Below the pieces are notes generated by a model. It was not told the origin of the DNA and made no database searches. It worked only from the letters and a program-made list of their open reading frames with translations. From assembly GCF_003711225.1 (NCBI RefSeq), contig NZ_CP031030.1, positions 5,394,001 to 5,458,000 on the forward strand: DNA of 64,000 nt, written 5' to 3'. Within the stretch, counting starts at the first letter, position 1, and each line of letters starts with the position of its first letter. Origin of the DNA: Runella sp. SP2. Its GTDB lineage: Bacteria > Bacteroidota > Bacteroidia > Cytophagales > Spirosomataceae. This document shows positions 17,184 to 26,210 of this stretch, in pieces. The position numbers and the translations under genes were made by a program.

Positions 17184-18638
17184 TTACTCAAACGCCGCTC
17201 GCAACTCCTCCCTATCATCGAAATGATGCTTTACGCCTTTGATTTCTTGGTAGGTTTCGTGGCCTTTGCCCGCTACCAAAATAATATCGTGCGGCTGGAC
17301 CAATGACACCGCGTACCGAATGGCTTCGCGGCGGTCTTCGATGGTTTTGGTTTTCTTAAAGTCAACGGGCGAAACGCCTGCTTGCATTTGTTCCAAAATC
17401 GCGAACGGGTCTTCATTGCGCGGATTATCGGACGTTAGAATCACTTTATTGCTCAATTCGCAGGCAATTCGCGCCATTTCGGGGCGCTTGGTTGCATCGC
17501 GATTTCCGCCACAACCCACCACCGTAATCACTTGCTGGTTGCCTTCGCGCAGTTCGTTGATGGTTTCCAATACATTTTGTAGGGCATCGGGTGTGTGGGC
17601 ATAATCCACGATTCCCACCACTTCGTTCGGACTTACCACCTGCTCAAAACGGCCTGGCGGCGGCGTAACTGCCGAAAGCGCCGTCAACACCTGTTCGGTA
17701 TCTTCGCCCAACAAAATAGCCGCGCCATATACGCCCAATAGGTTGTAGGCATTGAATCTCCCAATCAATTTAAACCAAACTTCCTGCCCGTCAACCTCCA
17801 TTTGAAGCCCAAAAAGGCTATCCGCAATGAGTTTACCTTTAAAGGTAGCAACGGTTTGTAACGAATAGGTTTCTTTACGGGCTGCGGTGTTTTGCACCAT
17901 TACTCCCCCACGGCGGTCGTCGATGTTTACCAGCGCGAAGGCTGTTTTAGGCAACTGGTCAAAGAACCCTTTTTTGGCTTTGATGTAGTTATCGAACGTT
18001 TTATGAAAATCGAGGTGGTCGTGGGTAATGTTGGTAAAGATTCCTCCCGCAAACGTCAGCCCTGCGATGCGTTCCTGTGCCACCGCGTGTGAACTCACTT
18101 CCATAAAGCAATACGCACACCCACGGCGAACCATTTCGGCCAACAACTCATTGATTTTAACTGAATCTGGTGTTGTATGCGTCGAAGGAATAATATCGTC
18201 GTCAATTTGGTTTTGCACCGTCGAAAGTAATCCTACGCGATGCCCTAATTGGCGGAATAGTTTGAACAACAACGTCACGGACGATGTTTTCCCGTTGGTT
18301 CCTGTAACCCCTACTAATTTAAGCTTCGCCGATGGATTATCGTAAAAATTAGATGCCATTTGCCCCATCGCTCGGGCGGAGTCCGCCACTTGAATGTAGG
18401 CAATTCCTTCGGCCAAATTGTTGGGTATATCTTGACATAAAATAGCCACTGCGCCCATTTCAATGACTTTCGGGATAAACTCATGCCCATCTACCTGCGT
18501 CCCTTTTTGAGCCACAAACAAACTTCCCGAAGTTACTTTTCGAGAATCAAATTCGATGGAACTGATTTCAATATCGGTATTTCCAATTACTGAGCTAATC
18601 GGAACGCCCGCTAGTAGGTTTTGAAGTGTCTTTGCCAT
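17184..18638 (-). CDS. murE: UDP-N-acetylmuramoyl-L-alanyl-D-glutamate--2,6-diaminopimelate ligase
   Basis: 484 aa from the ATG at 18638; the frame is open six bases further to a TTG. Mur ligase domains in order: N-terminal UDP-binding, the central ATPase with VTGTNGKTSSVTLLF (P-loop, about 111-125), and a C-terminal domain with the DAP-selecting motif TSDNPRNEDPF. The DNPR motif predicts meso-diaminopimelate and not lysine as substrate, as usual in Bacteroidota. It adds the third amino acid of the peptidoglycan stem in the cytoplasm. Unusually it is not in a dcw cluster here. Two tetraloop hairpins lie just upstream. Confidence 0.95.
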   Translation of the reverse strand: MAKTLQNLLAGVPISSVIGNTDIEISSIEFDSRKVTSGSLFVAQKGTQVDGHEFIPKVIEMGAVAILCQDIPNNLAEGIAYIQVADSARAMGQMASNFYDNPSAKLKLVGVTGTNGKTSSVTLLFKLFRQLGHRVGLLSTVQNQIDDDIIPSTHTTPDSVKINELLAEMVRRGCAYCFMEVSSHAVAQERIAGLTFAGGIFTNITHDHLDFHKTFDNYIKAKKGFFDQLPKTAFALVNIDDRRGGVMVQNTAARKETYSLQTVATFKGKLIADSLFGLQMEVDGQEVWFKLIGRFNAYNLLGVYGAAILLGEDTEQVLTALSAVTPPPGRFEQVVSPNEVVGIVDYAHTPDALQNVLETINELREGNQQVITVVGCGGNRDATKRPEMARIACELSNKVILTSDNPRNEDPFAILEQMQAGVSPVDFKKTKTIEDRREAIRYAVSLVQPHDIILVAGKGHETYQEIKGVKHHFDDREELRAAFE

Positions 18639-18663
18639 TGTCAATTGAATCTTTGATTAAAAA

Positions 18664-18705
18664 CGAGGATGTGAGCATCCTCGGGGTTGGTTTTGAGAAA
18701 CCAAC
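18664..18705. repeat. two adjacent hairpins with TGAG tetraloops
   Basis: CGAGGATG-TGAG-CATCCTCG at 18664-18683 and GTTGGTTT-TGAG-AAACCAAC at 18686-18705 each have perfect 8-bp stems around the same loop. The stems are unrelated in sequence. They sit between the LOG gene and murE, both read on the minus strand, where the loops read CTCA. No T run follows in the minus direction, so a simple terminator is not obvious. Confidence 0.7.
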
Positions 18706-18729
18706 TGCACTTGTTATTCGCTCTATTAG

Positions 18730-19329
18730 TTAAACAGCCCCCCCATTCTCGTGCTGAATGTTCTTCAGTTCCAGTTTGGTTTCATTCCGTTCAAACGCCA
18801 TCATTTTATCCAATAATTCGTCAATCGTATCCGCCACCAAGAGCAATGCACGGTTTTCGGCTTTCAAAAATCCTTCTTGCACCATGTGGTCGATGTGGGC
18901 TAGTAAGTGATTATAGAAACCGTTGACATTCAACACCCCGACGGGTCCATGAAAAATTTTCAACTGCGCCCACGTCAGGATTTCAAACAGTTCGTCGAGG
19001 GTCCCGAATCCACCAGGGAGCGCAATCACCCCGTCAGACATAGAGACCATTTTGGCTTTGCGCTCGTGCATTGTGTCCACAAAATGGATTTCGGTAAGCG
19101 TTTTATGCGCCACTTCCAATTCGGCCAAGAAATTAGGAATAATTCCCGTTACTTTTTGTCCTCCTGCCAATACCCCATCGGCAACGGCTCCCATCAACCC
19201 CAAATTTCCTCCCCCATAGACCAGACTTATCCCTCGGTTGGCCAACGCGCGCCCAGCTTCCTCGGCTGCTTGAAAATATTCAGGTCGCTTGCCTGCGTTT
19301 GCCCCACAATACACAACAATTGTCTTCAT
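18730..19329 (-). CDS. LOG family protein (TIGR00730)
   Basis: 199 aa. The nucleotide-binding signature is complete: VYGGGNLGLMGAVADGVL near residue 38 and the catalytic PGGFGTLDELFEILTW near 105. LOG proteins cleave nucleoside 5'-monophosphates such as cytokinin ribotides to base and ribose 5-phosphate; in non-plant bacteria the physiological substrate is probably a common nucleotide. Full length for the family. It is co-directional with murE but separated by a hairpin-bearing 91-bp gap, and divergent from xdhC. Confidence 0.88.
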   Translation of the reverse strand: MKTIVVYCGANAGKRPEYFQAAEEAGRALANRGISLVYGGGNLGLMGAVADGVLAGGQKVTGIIPNFLAELEVAHKTLTEIHFVDTMHERKAKMVSMSDGVIALPGGFGTLDELFEILTWAQLKIFHGPVGVLNVNGFYNHLLAHIDHMVQEGFLKAENRALLLVADTIDELLDKMMAFERNETKLELKNIQHENGGAV

Positions 19330-19399
19330 TCTCGGTTTGTTAATAATTGCTTTGGCCGCAAATATCGCGAACGAAATCGACCAATGCTAACGAATATCA

Positions 19400-19429
19400 T
19401 TGGTGGGAATTGGGAATCCTCTATTTTTG
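19400..19429 (+). promoter_or_regulatory. promoter of the xdhC-moeA operon
   Basis: TTG at 19400-19402, a 19-bp spacer and TATTTTTG at 19422-19429 fit the Bacteroidota promoter. The predicted transcription start (about 19433) is about 30 nt before the xdhC ATG. Confidence 0.7.
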
Positions 19430-19464
19430 TTGTGACTCTTACCAAGATAAATTAGCACATTCAC

Positions 19465-20586
19465 ATGAAAGAAATCAAAGCCATCATCGAAGCCTACGAC
19501 CGCATCGACCGCAGCACTACCAAAGCCGCCCTCGCCACCGTTGTGCGCGTCGAAGGGTCGTCGTATCGTCGTACGGGTGCCCGTATGCTTGTTATGGACG
19601 ACGGCGTGTGGGTAGGGGGCATCAGTGGCGGATGTTTGGAGGGCGATGCTCTCAAGCGGGCACGCCTTGCCATTGCCAAATCGAAAGCGAGTTTAGTGAC
19701 CTACGATACCACGGAAGACGACCAACACCAAATCGGCGTCGGATTGGGATGCAACGGGGTGATTGACGTTTTATTGACTCCCCTTTCTTTTGAGGATGCG
19801 AATAATCCCGTTGAAATTCTCAAAAGCTGCATGAACGAGCGCCGTCAGACGCATATTTTATTGACGGTAATTGGGTTAGAAGATGACTATCAAGGCTTAC
19901 AAGCAGGAACGATGCTCCGCTATACGGGACCTGAAAGCATTGCATTTTTAGGCAACCCAAGCCTTCAGACAGAACTTAGCCATACCATAGAGATCTATGC
20001 CGAAAAAGGGCGCTCACGTCCCAAGGCGTTTGACCTCCCCGACGGCCGAACGCTTGAATTGTTCATCGAAATTCTTCCCCCCGAAATTCACCTTGTATTG
20101 ATGGGGCACCAATACGATGTGTTGCCGTTGGCTCGTCTTACGAAAGAAATTGGCTGGCGGGCGACCATCGTTGCCAATCCTCAGAAACTGATGTCTAAAT
20201 TGCTGGCTGTCACCGATGCAATTGTTGCACCTGCCGATTTTAGCACCATTTTAATCGACGAACACACGGCAATTATTCTCATGTCGCACGATTTTAAGAC
20301 CGACAAATACAACCTTCCCAAAGTGCTACAAACGGCAGCGAGTTACGTGGGGATGTTGGGTCCGAAAGTCCGTTCCGAAAAAATCCTTAAAGAACTTTCT
20401 GACGAAGGGATTGTTATTTCAAATGCCGAAAGCGAACGAATTCACGCCCCCGTAGGTTTGGACATAGGCGCTATTTCACCCGAAGAAATTGCCTTGTCGA
20501 TTTTAGCCGAAATACGGGCCGTTTTTTCCCAACGTACGGGAGAAGCTTTACGCCTTCGCACAACCCCTATTCACGAACGCGATTGA
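19465..20586 (+). CDS. XdhC/CoxI family molybdenum-enzyme maturation protein
   Basis: 373 aa. The N-terminal XdhC_CoxI domain carries VRVEGSSYRRTGARMLV and GGISGGCLEGD (about 27-61) and a DTTEDD...GLGCNGVIDVLL block. The C-terminal Rossmann-like XdhC_C domain includes LVLMGHQYDVLPLARL and ASYVGMLGPKVRSEKIL. XdhC binds molybdenum cofactor, helps sulfurate it and inserts it into xanthine dehydrogenase or CO dehydrogenase-type enzymes. moeA begins 10 bp after its stop, which supports this role. The client enzyme is not in the window. Confidence 0.87.
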   Translation: MKEIKAIIEAYDRIDRSTTKAALATVVRVEGSSYRRTGARMLVMDDGVWVGGISGGCLEGDALKRARLAIAKSKASLVTYDTTEDDQHQIGVGLGCNGVIDVLLTPLSFEDANNPVEILKSCMNERRQTHILLTVIGLEDDYQGLQAGTMLRYTGPESIAFLGNPSLQTELSHTIEIYAEKGRSRPKAFDLPDGRTLELFIEILPPEIHLVLMGHQYDVLPLARLTKEIGWRATIVANPQKLMSKLLAVTDAIVAPADFSTILIDEHTAIILMSHDFKTDKYNLPKVLQTAASYVGMLGPKVRSEKILKELSDEGIVISNAESERIHAPVGLDIGAISPEEIALSILAEIRAVFSQRTGEALRLRTTPIHERD

Positions 20587-20596
20587 TTTATTTGCT

Positions 20597-21796
20597 ATGG
20601 AATTGACCTCTGTAAACGACGCCACGCGCATTATTTTAGAAAATACCCTCGACTACGGTGCTGAGTCCGTTGCTTTCACTGACGCTTATCGTCGCGTACT
20701 GGCCGAACCGCTGGTAGCTGACCGCGATTTTCCTCCTTTCGACCGCGTGACAATGGACGGAATTGCGATTCAATGGCAAAGTTACCAAAAGGGCCAACGT
20801 GACTTTCGGATTGAAAGTACCCAAACCGCGGGCGACGTCCAGCACACGCTTCAAAATCCTGCGGCTTGTATTGAGGTAATGACAGGGGCGTCGCTTCCCA
20901 TCAATACCGATACAGTCATCAAATACGAGGACGTGGCCATCGAAAACGGAGTAGCTCAGCTCAAATTTACCGTTCGTGAGAAACAAAATGTGCACTTTCG
21001 GGGCGAAGACCGCATGGCAGGCAGCGCTATTGTACCTACAGGTACGCTGTTGGGGCCGCCCGAAATCGCCATAGCCGCTAGCGTTGGGGCAACAAAGGTA
21101 AAGGTAAAAAAACTACCTTCGGTGGTGATTATTACTTCGGGCGACGAGCTGGTTCCTGTAGAGGCCACCCCGCTCCCTCACCAGATTCGCAGCTCCAACG
21201 TACATTGCATTGCTACTTTGCTCAAACCGTACCAAATCGAGGTGGATTTTATCCATATTCCCGATGATTTGGCTACCACGCAGGAGGCCATTCAACAAGC
21301 ACTCCAACAATACGACGTCCTTATTTTGTGCGGTGGGGTATCGCAGGGAAAGAAAGATTTTATTCCAAAAGCCCTTCAAGCCGAAGGCGTGCAGAAGTAT
21401 TTTCATAAACTGAGCCAACAACCTGGCAAACCTTTCTGGTTTGGGCGAAAAGACCGTAACGTTGTCTTTGCTTTGCCAGGAAATCCCGTATCTTCGTTTC
21501 TGTGCGCGCGTCGGTATTTTATCCCGTGGCTACGACAATCGTTGGGACTGGTAGCTTTCGACCACACCTACGCGGCCTTGAGCGCAGACTATGTTTATAC
21601 CTCTCCATTGACTTATTTTTTGCAAGTTCAACTATACCAAGAGAATGCCACATTGATGGCACGTCCAGTGATGGGACATGGCTCGGGAGATTTTGCCAAT
21701 TTGGTTGAAAATCAAGGGTTTTTAGAGCTACCCAAGGAGCAAACCGAGTTCAAAAAGGGAGACATTTTTCCCCTTTGGCGGTACGACACCCTGTAA
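20597..21796 (+). CDS. moeA: molybdopterin molybdenumtransferase
   Basis: 399 aa, full length. MoeA hallmarks: FPPFDRVTMDGIAI near 46, the GEDRMAGSAIVPTGTLLGPPEIA block, SGDELV near 194, GGVSQGKKDFIPKAL near 250 and FALPGNPVSSFLC near 294. It inserts molybdate into adenylylated molybdopterin to give active cofactor. It follows xdhC within 10 bp, so cofactor synthesis and delivery are likely co-expressed. Other moa/mob genes are not present here. Confidence 0.92.
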   Translation: MELTSVNDATRIILENTLDYGAESVAFTDAYRRVLAEPLVADRDFPPFDRVTMDGIAIQWQSYQKGQRDFRIESTQTAGDVQHTLQNPAACIEVMTGASLPINTDTVIKYEDVAIENGVAQLKFTVREKQNVHFRGEDRMAGSAIVPTGTLLGPPEIAIAASVGATKVKVKKLPSVVIITSGDELVPVEATPLPHQIRSSNVHCIATLLKPYQIEVDFIHIPDDLATTQEAIQQALQQYDVLILCGGVSQGKKDFIPKALQAEGVQKYFHKLSQQPGKPFWFGRKDRNVVFALPGNPVSSFLCARRYFIPWLRQSLGLVAFDHTYAALSADYVYTSPLTYFLQVQLYQENATLMARPVMGHGSGDFANLVENQGFLELPKEQTEFKKGDIFPLWRYDTL

Positions 21797-22255
21797 TATC
21801 CTTTTTGAATATGCCTAATAAATAGCGGGAAAATACCGTTTGATAAATTCATCGAAAAAAAAACTCCCAAAAAGTTGAATGAGCCCAAAGGTTCGTCGTA
21901 AATTGTACCACGAAAAGCTCCCAACATTGCAATTTAATGGGCTACGATACTCTCTTATAATTTTTGTATTTTTTTCTTATTTTTTCAAAAGTGAATGCCC
22001 TAACCAAGAGACTCGTAACCTGCTAATAGCAAATTCGTTACTAATTTCAGAACACTATACGACGGCCTAAAAAGTGATTCAACATCTGTTTTTTTGATTA
22101 GGGTCACTCATAAAACGTTTGTAATTTCGCAAAACCAATGACAAGCTATTTGCCCTTTCAGGTGCTCTTTTGGGCACGTGCAAAAGTGAATTGTGCTTTT
22201 CAAACCAAAATCAGTACAAAACAGACAATCACCCCAATAAAAATACGAAGTACCT
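21797..22255. other. long AT-rich gap upstream of nrdA
   Basis: 459 bp without a convincing gene. It contains a weak -7-like TAATTTCG near 22120 (one mismatch to consensus, no -33 box at the right spacing) and several short A/T runs. A 63-codon frame at 21879-22070 has no recognisable features and is not accepted. A long 5' leader with regulatory structure for nrdA is possible, but no known riboswitch was recognised. Confidence 0.4.
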
Positions 22256-24676
22256 ATGTATGTTGTTAAACGCGATGGCCGCCGTGAATCGGTCAAATTT
22301 GATAAAATCACTTCCCGCATAGAGAAGTTGTGCTACGGACTGGAAGCTGCTTACGTTCAGCCAATTGAAGTGGCGAAAAAAGTGGTATCTGGTATCTACG
22401 ACGGTGTAACTACGGCCGAATTGGACGTGTTAGCCGCCGAAACCGCCGCCTCTATGACCACGAAGCACCCCGATTACGCCATCTTGGCCGCGCGTATTGC
22501 TATCTCCAATTTGCACAAAAACACGCTGAAGTCGTTCTCCGCAACGATGAAGCAACTTTATACTTACACTGACCCTAAAACGAACGAAAATGCTTCGTTG
22601 ATTTCGAAAGAAGCTTACGACGTGATTCGCAAACACGCTGCTTTGCTCGACTCAACAATCATTTACGACCGCGATTACGGCTACGACTATTTTGGGTATA
22701 AAACGCTTGAAAAATCATACCTTTTGAAGTTAAACGGCAAAATCGCCGAACGCCCTCAGCACATGCTGATGCGGGTAGCAGTAGGGATTCACTTGGACGA
22801 TTTAGATTCAGTCATTGAAACCTACAATTTGCTTTCTGAAAGATGGTTTACGCACGCAACTCCTACGCTTTTCAACGCAGGAACACCGAAACCACAGATG
22901 TCGAGCTGCTTCTTGTTGACGATGAAAGAAGATAGCATCGCGGGTATCTATGACACCCTCAAGCAATGCGCGCTCATTTCGCAGTCGGCAGGAGGAATCG
23001 GGGTAAGCATTCATAATATCCGTGCAAAAGGTAGCTACATCAAAGGGACCAATGGTAATTCTAACGGTATCGTACCGATGTTGCGCGTATTCAACGACAC
23101 TGCCCGCTACGTGGACCAAGGCGGTGGTAAGCGTAAAGGCTCGTTTGCCATTTATTTGGAACCTTGGCACGCCGACATTTTTGATTTCTTAGAATTGAAG
23201 AAAAACCACGGGAAAGAAGAACTCCGCGCTCGCGATTTGTTCTACGCCATGTGGATTCCTGACTTGTTTATGAAGCGCGTAGAAGCCAACGATACTTGGT
23301 CGTTGCTTTGCCCTCACGAATGCCCAGGTTTAGCAGATACGTATGGCGATGAGTTTGAGGCATTATATACTCAATACGAACGCGATGGGAAAGCCCGCAA
23401 AACGGTAAAAGCCCAAGACCTTTGGTTTGCGATTATGGAGTCGCAAATCGAGACAGGGACGCCTTACATGCTCTACAAAGACCACGCTAACCGCAAGTCG
23501 AACCAAAAGAACTTGGGAACCATCAAGTCGTCGAACTTGTGTACTGAAATCATGGAATTCACCTCTCCTGACGAAGTAGCGGTTTGTAATTTGGCCTCGA
23601 TTTCATTGCCAAAATTTGTAGAACAAGGTCCCGACGGATTCTTACATTTCAACCATGAGAAGTTGTTTGAAATCACAAAAGTGGTAACGCGCAACCTCAA
23701 CAAAATCATTGACCTCAACTACTATCCCGTACCTGAAGCAGAACGTAGTAACAAACGCCACCGCCCCATCGGTATTGGTATCCAAGGGTTGGCCGATGCG
23801 TTCTTGTTGATGCGTATGCCGTTTGAATCCGAAGAAGCCCGCCGCCTCAATGAAGATATCCACGAAACGATTTACCACGGCTCGTTGGTAGCCTCGATGG
23901 AGTTGGCTCAAAACGACGGTGCTTACGAAACGTGGAAAGGCTCACCAATTTCTGAGGGTATCTTCCAATTTGATATGTGGAACGTAACGCCTAAGAGTGG
24001 CCGCTGGAACTGGGAACAGCTTCGCAAAGATGTGGTGAAACACGGTGTTCGCAATTCACTTTTGTTGGCACCTATGCCAACAGCTTCTACCAGCCAAATT
24101 TTGGGTAACAACGAATGTTTCGAACCATTTACTTCTAACCTCTACGTTCGTCGCGTATTGTCGGGTGAGTTTGTGGTTGTTAATAAATACCTCCTCAAAG
24201 ACCTCGTAAAAGAAGGTTTGTGGAACGATTCGATGAAGAACAAGTTGATGATGCACAACGGTTCGGTTCAGAAAATCGCCGAAATACCACAACACCTCAA
24301 AGACCTTTACAAAACAGCTTGGGAGATCAAACAAAAGACGATTGTTGACATGGCTGCCGACCGTGGTGCCTATATTTGTCAGTCGCAGTCGTTGAATATT
24401 TTCATGGAAAATGCCAACTACGGCAAACTTACGTCGATGCACTTCTACGCGTGGAAAAAAGGCTTAAAAACGGGTATGTATTACCTCCGTACCCAAGCTG
24501 CCGTTGACGCTGTGAAGTTTACGGTTGAAAAACACGTAGAAGCCGTGTTGGAACCTGTAACGACGAAAGTTTCTGAAAAAGACCTCAATTACGAGAAATA
24601 CGCGCAAGAGCACGCTCCTCAGGTAGCGCCAAAAGAAGATACGCAGTATCCTCTGAACTCACCTAAGGACAATTAA
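22256..24676 (+). CDS. nrdA: ribonucleoside-diphosphate reductase subunit alpha (class Ia)
   Basis: 806 aa. An N-terminal ATP-cone ([20 protein letters not shown]) provides allosteric control. Catalytic residues are present: Cys218 (MSSCFLL) and Cys444 (VCNLASI) as the reducing pair, thiyl Cys429 and Glu431 (LCTEI), and the radical-transfer pair in TGMYYLRT. It reduces ribonucleoside diphosphates together with a beta subunit that is not in the window. Oddly, the last cysteine is near 708: the roughly 98-residue tail has none, so the usual C-terminal Cys pair that relays electrons from thioredoxin is absent. No frameshift restoring it was found in the other two forward frames. Confidence 0.93.
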   Translation: MYVVKRDGRRESVKFDKITSRIEKLCYGLEAAYVQPIEVAKKVVSGIYDGVTTAELDVLAAETAASMTTKHPDYAILAARIAISNLHKNTLKSFSATMKQLYTYTDPKTNENASLISKEAYDVIRKHAALLDSTIIYDRDYGYDYFGYKTLEKSYLLKLNGKIAERPQHMLMRVAVGIHLDDLDSVIETYNLLSERWFTHATPTLFNAGTPKPQMSSCFLLTMKEDSIAGIYDTLKQCALISQSAGGIGVSIHNIRAKGSYIKGTNGNSNGIVPMLRVFNDTARYVDQGGGKRKGSFAIYLEPWHADIFDFLELKKNHGKEELRARDLFYAMWIPDLFMKRVEANDTWSLLCPHECPGLADTYGDEFEALYTQYERDGKARKTVKAQDLWFAIMESQIETGTPYMLYKDHANRKSNQKNLGTIKSSNLCTEIMEFTSPDEVAVCNLASISLPKFVEQGPDGFLHFNHEKLFEITKVVTRNLNKIIDLNYYPVPEAERSNKRHRPIGIGIQGLADAFLLMRMPFESEEARRLNEDIHETIYHGSLVASMELAQNDGAYETWKGSPISEGIFQFDMWNVTPKSGRWNWEQLRKDVVKHGVRNSLLLAPMPTASTSQILGNNECFEPFTSNLYVRRVLSGEFVVVNKYLLKDLVKEGLWNDSMKNKLMMHNGSVQKIAEIPQHLKDLYKTAWEIKQKTIVDMAADRGAYICQSQSLNIFMENANYGKLTSMHFYAWKKGLKTGMYYLRTQAAVDAVKFTVEKHVEAVLEPVTTKVSEKDLNYEKYAQEHAPQVAPKEDTQYPLNSPKDN

Positions 24677-24745
24677 TCTTTCGCTTTCTACCTACCCCTT
24701 GCAAGCCCGAGCCTTTGTGTTCGGGCTATTTTTTTCTCTATAGTC

Positions 24746-24990
24746 CTCAGGGTATGAGTACCCTGAGACACGACGCAAGTACCCTGAGGCACAACGCGTG
24801 CGGAGGGATACTCATATCCCGACCAAGCAATCCTGACATTTCTCAGGGTATGAGTACCCTGAGACACAACGCGAGTACCCTGAGGCACGACGCGTGAGGA
24901 GGGATACTCATATCCCGACCAAGCAATCCTGACAGTCCTCAGGGTATGAGTACCCTGAGACACGATGCGAGTACCCTGAGGCACAATCCA
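24746..24990. repeat. 96-bp tandem repeat array (about 2.5 copies) with paired hairpins
   Basis: CTCAGGG starts at 24746, 24842 and 24938, giving an exact 96-bp period with few substitutions. Each unit holds CTCAGGGTA-TGAG-TACCCTGAG, a second AGTACCCTGAGGCAC stretch, and GGGATA-CTCA-TATCCC (24805-24820, 24901-24916). The two hairpin loops, TGAG and CTCA, are complementary. The third copy is cut short before the CTCA hairpin. Open frames crossing the array on both strands are by-products of the period being divisible by three. Confidence 0.85.
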
Positions 24991-25040
24991 ACGTTATGCT
25001 TCTTTTTTGCGTCTTCTCAAAAACTAGACTCACCTCTTCT

Positions 25041-26093
25041 ATGAACCGCCTCTTATCTTTTGGAATTGCTGCTGCAATTATATGTTTAATGACTGCATGC
25101 CCCAATGGTCTTTTTAATGACCGCAATGGAAAATTTCTTTCCCAGCCCGTCAATTTAGAAGCCTTTAATTCTGAATTTGACGATTATAATTCTGCTTTGC
25201 CAGGCAACCGCTACGGAAATGGCTACCTTATTTTTTCCTCAAAACGTGACCTTAAAGAGCTTTTTAACCTTGTTGCTAAACCTTTTGAGCTCGAATACGA
25301 CGATAAAACCAATTTACTCAATGCCAAAGTCGGCATTCAATCCAACCTCGACATTGCCAAAGACGAACCTTACTACCAGCTTTTAGTACGGAAGGCCAAT
25401 CAATCGTGCAATGTGCTAGGGCCAGTGGTTTATTCATTCGACCGACAAATTATCAACAGCGGAAGTAGTCGCCATGAGGGTAAATTTTTGTTGCTTTATG
25501 CCGACGATTCATCGGGGGATTTACAAATTAAGTTTGTGCATAATTTCAACGACAAAAACACCGCTGAAGGCCCTTTTGAAGTAGCATGGCTCAACAGCAC
25601 CAACGACGACGCCTATCCTTCTTTCAATTCAGATTTTAGCAAAGTCTATTTTTGCTCCAACCGCGAGGGGAATTTTGACATTTTTGAGGCCGATTTGCCC
25701 AACGACAAAACCCAGCTTTTGTCCACCTTATTAGCCAGGGCGATTCTACCCGTTAAGAAAAATACGCAGCTTTCTTCACCCGCCGACGACAAATGTCCGC
25801 ACTTTGCAACAAGCTATTGGGACAATACCCTATACTTTACTTCCAATCGTGCGGGTGGTTTGGGAGGTTTTGATATTTATTCTGCTCAACTCACCAACGG
25901 AACGTGGTCACAACCCGAAAACATGGGAAGTCATGTGAATACTTCTTACGATGAGTACCGCCCAATAACCCTTCCAAACTACGATTTTAACTATCATTTA
26001 GGGGTCTTTTCATCCAACCGTCCCCAAGGCAAAGGTGGCTTTGATTTATACATGGTAGGATTTTTGACGGGTGAGCAAACGCGGCCTAAATAG
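25041..26093 (+). CDS. PD40/WD40-like beta-propeller lipoprotein
   Basis: 350 aa from the ATG at 25041; the longer frame starts at 24996, too far ahead of the signal peptide. AAAIICLMTAC is a clear lipoprotein signal with the acylated Cys. PD40 (TolB-like) repeats are visible: AYPSFNSDFSKVYFCSNREGNFDIFEADL, TLYFTSNRAGGLGGFDIYSAQL and GVFSSNRPQGKGGFDLYMV. The fold is a beta-propeller, periplasmic or outer-membrane. Similar domains occur in OmpA/T9SS-associated proteins of Bacteroidota, but no OmpA domain is attached here. Function unknown. Confidence 0.8.
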   Translation: MNRLLSFGIAAAIICLMTACPNGLFNDRNGKFLSQPVNLEAFNSEFDDYNSALPGNRYGNGYLIFSSKRDLKELFNLVAKPFELEYDDKTNLLNAKVGIQSNLDIAKDEPYYQLLVRKANQSCNVLGPVVYSFDRQIINSGSSRHEGKFLLLYADDSSGDLQIKFVHNFNDKNTAEGPFEVAWLNSTNDDAYPSFNSDFSKVYFCSNREGNFDIFEADLPNDKTQLLSTLLARAILPVKKNTQLSSPADDKCPHFATSYWDNTLYFTSNRAGGLGGFDIYSAQLTNGTWSQPENMGSHVNTSYDEYRPITLPNYDFNYHLGVFSSNRPQGKGGFDLYMVGFLTGEQTRPK

Positions 26094-26210
26094 GCAACTT
26101 TCAGGGTTTTTATACCGCAAGATAAAGGATGCAAAATTGATTGGTCAAAATCATTACATTTGTGGATGTAACCAATCTTTTTTGCTCATTTTTAACTCTT
26201 GCATCATTCC

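Noticed and set aside
21879-22070. 63-codon plus-strand frame upstream of nrdA
   Set aside because: No domain, signal peptide or promoter; composition matches the AT-rich gap, and the length is expected by chance.
21797-22255. Possible NrdR box or riboswitch ahead of nrdA
   Set aside because: Only a partial ACACTATA-like word is present, without a second box, and no conserved riboswitch core could be recognised.
24688-24984. 98-codon minus-strand frame with repeated QGTHTLR...AWSGYEYP motifs
   Set aside because: It is the 96-bp tandem array read in one frame. Another frame is open on the plus strand for the same reason. No start signal or family supports a gene.
24746-24990. CRISPR array
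   Set aside because: Units are 96 bp with the whole unit repeated, there are no variable spacers of constant size, and no cas genes are in the window.
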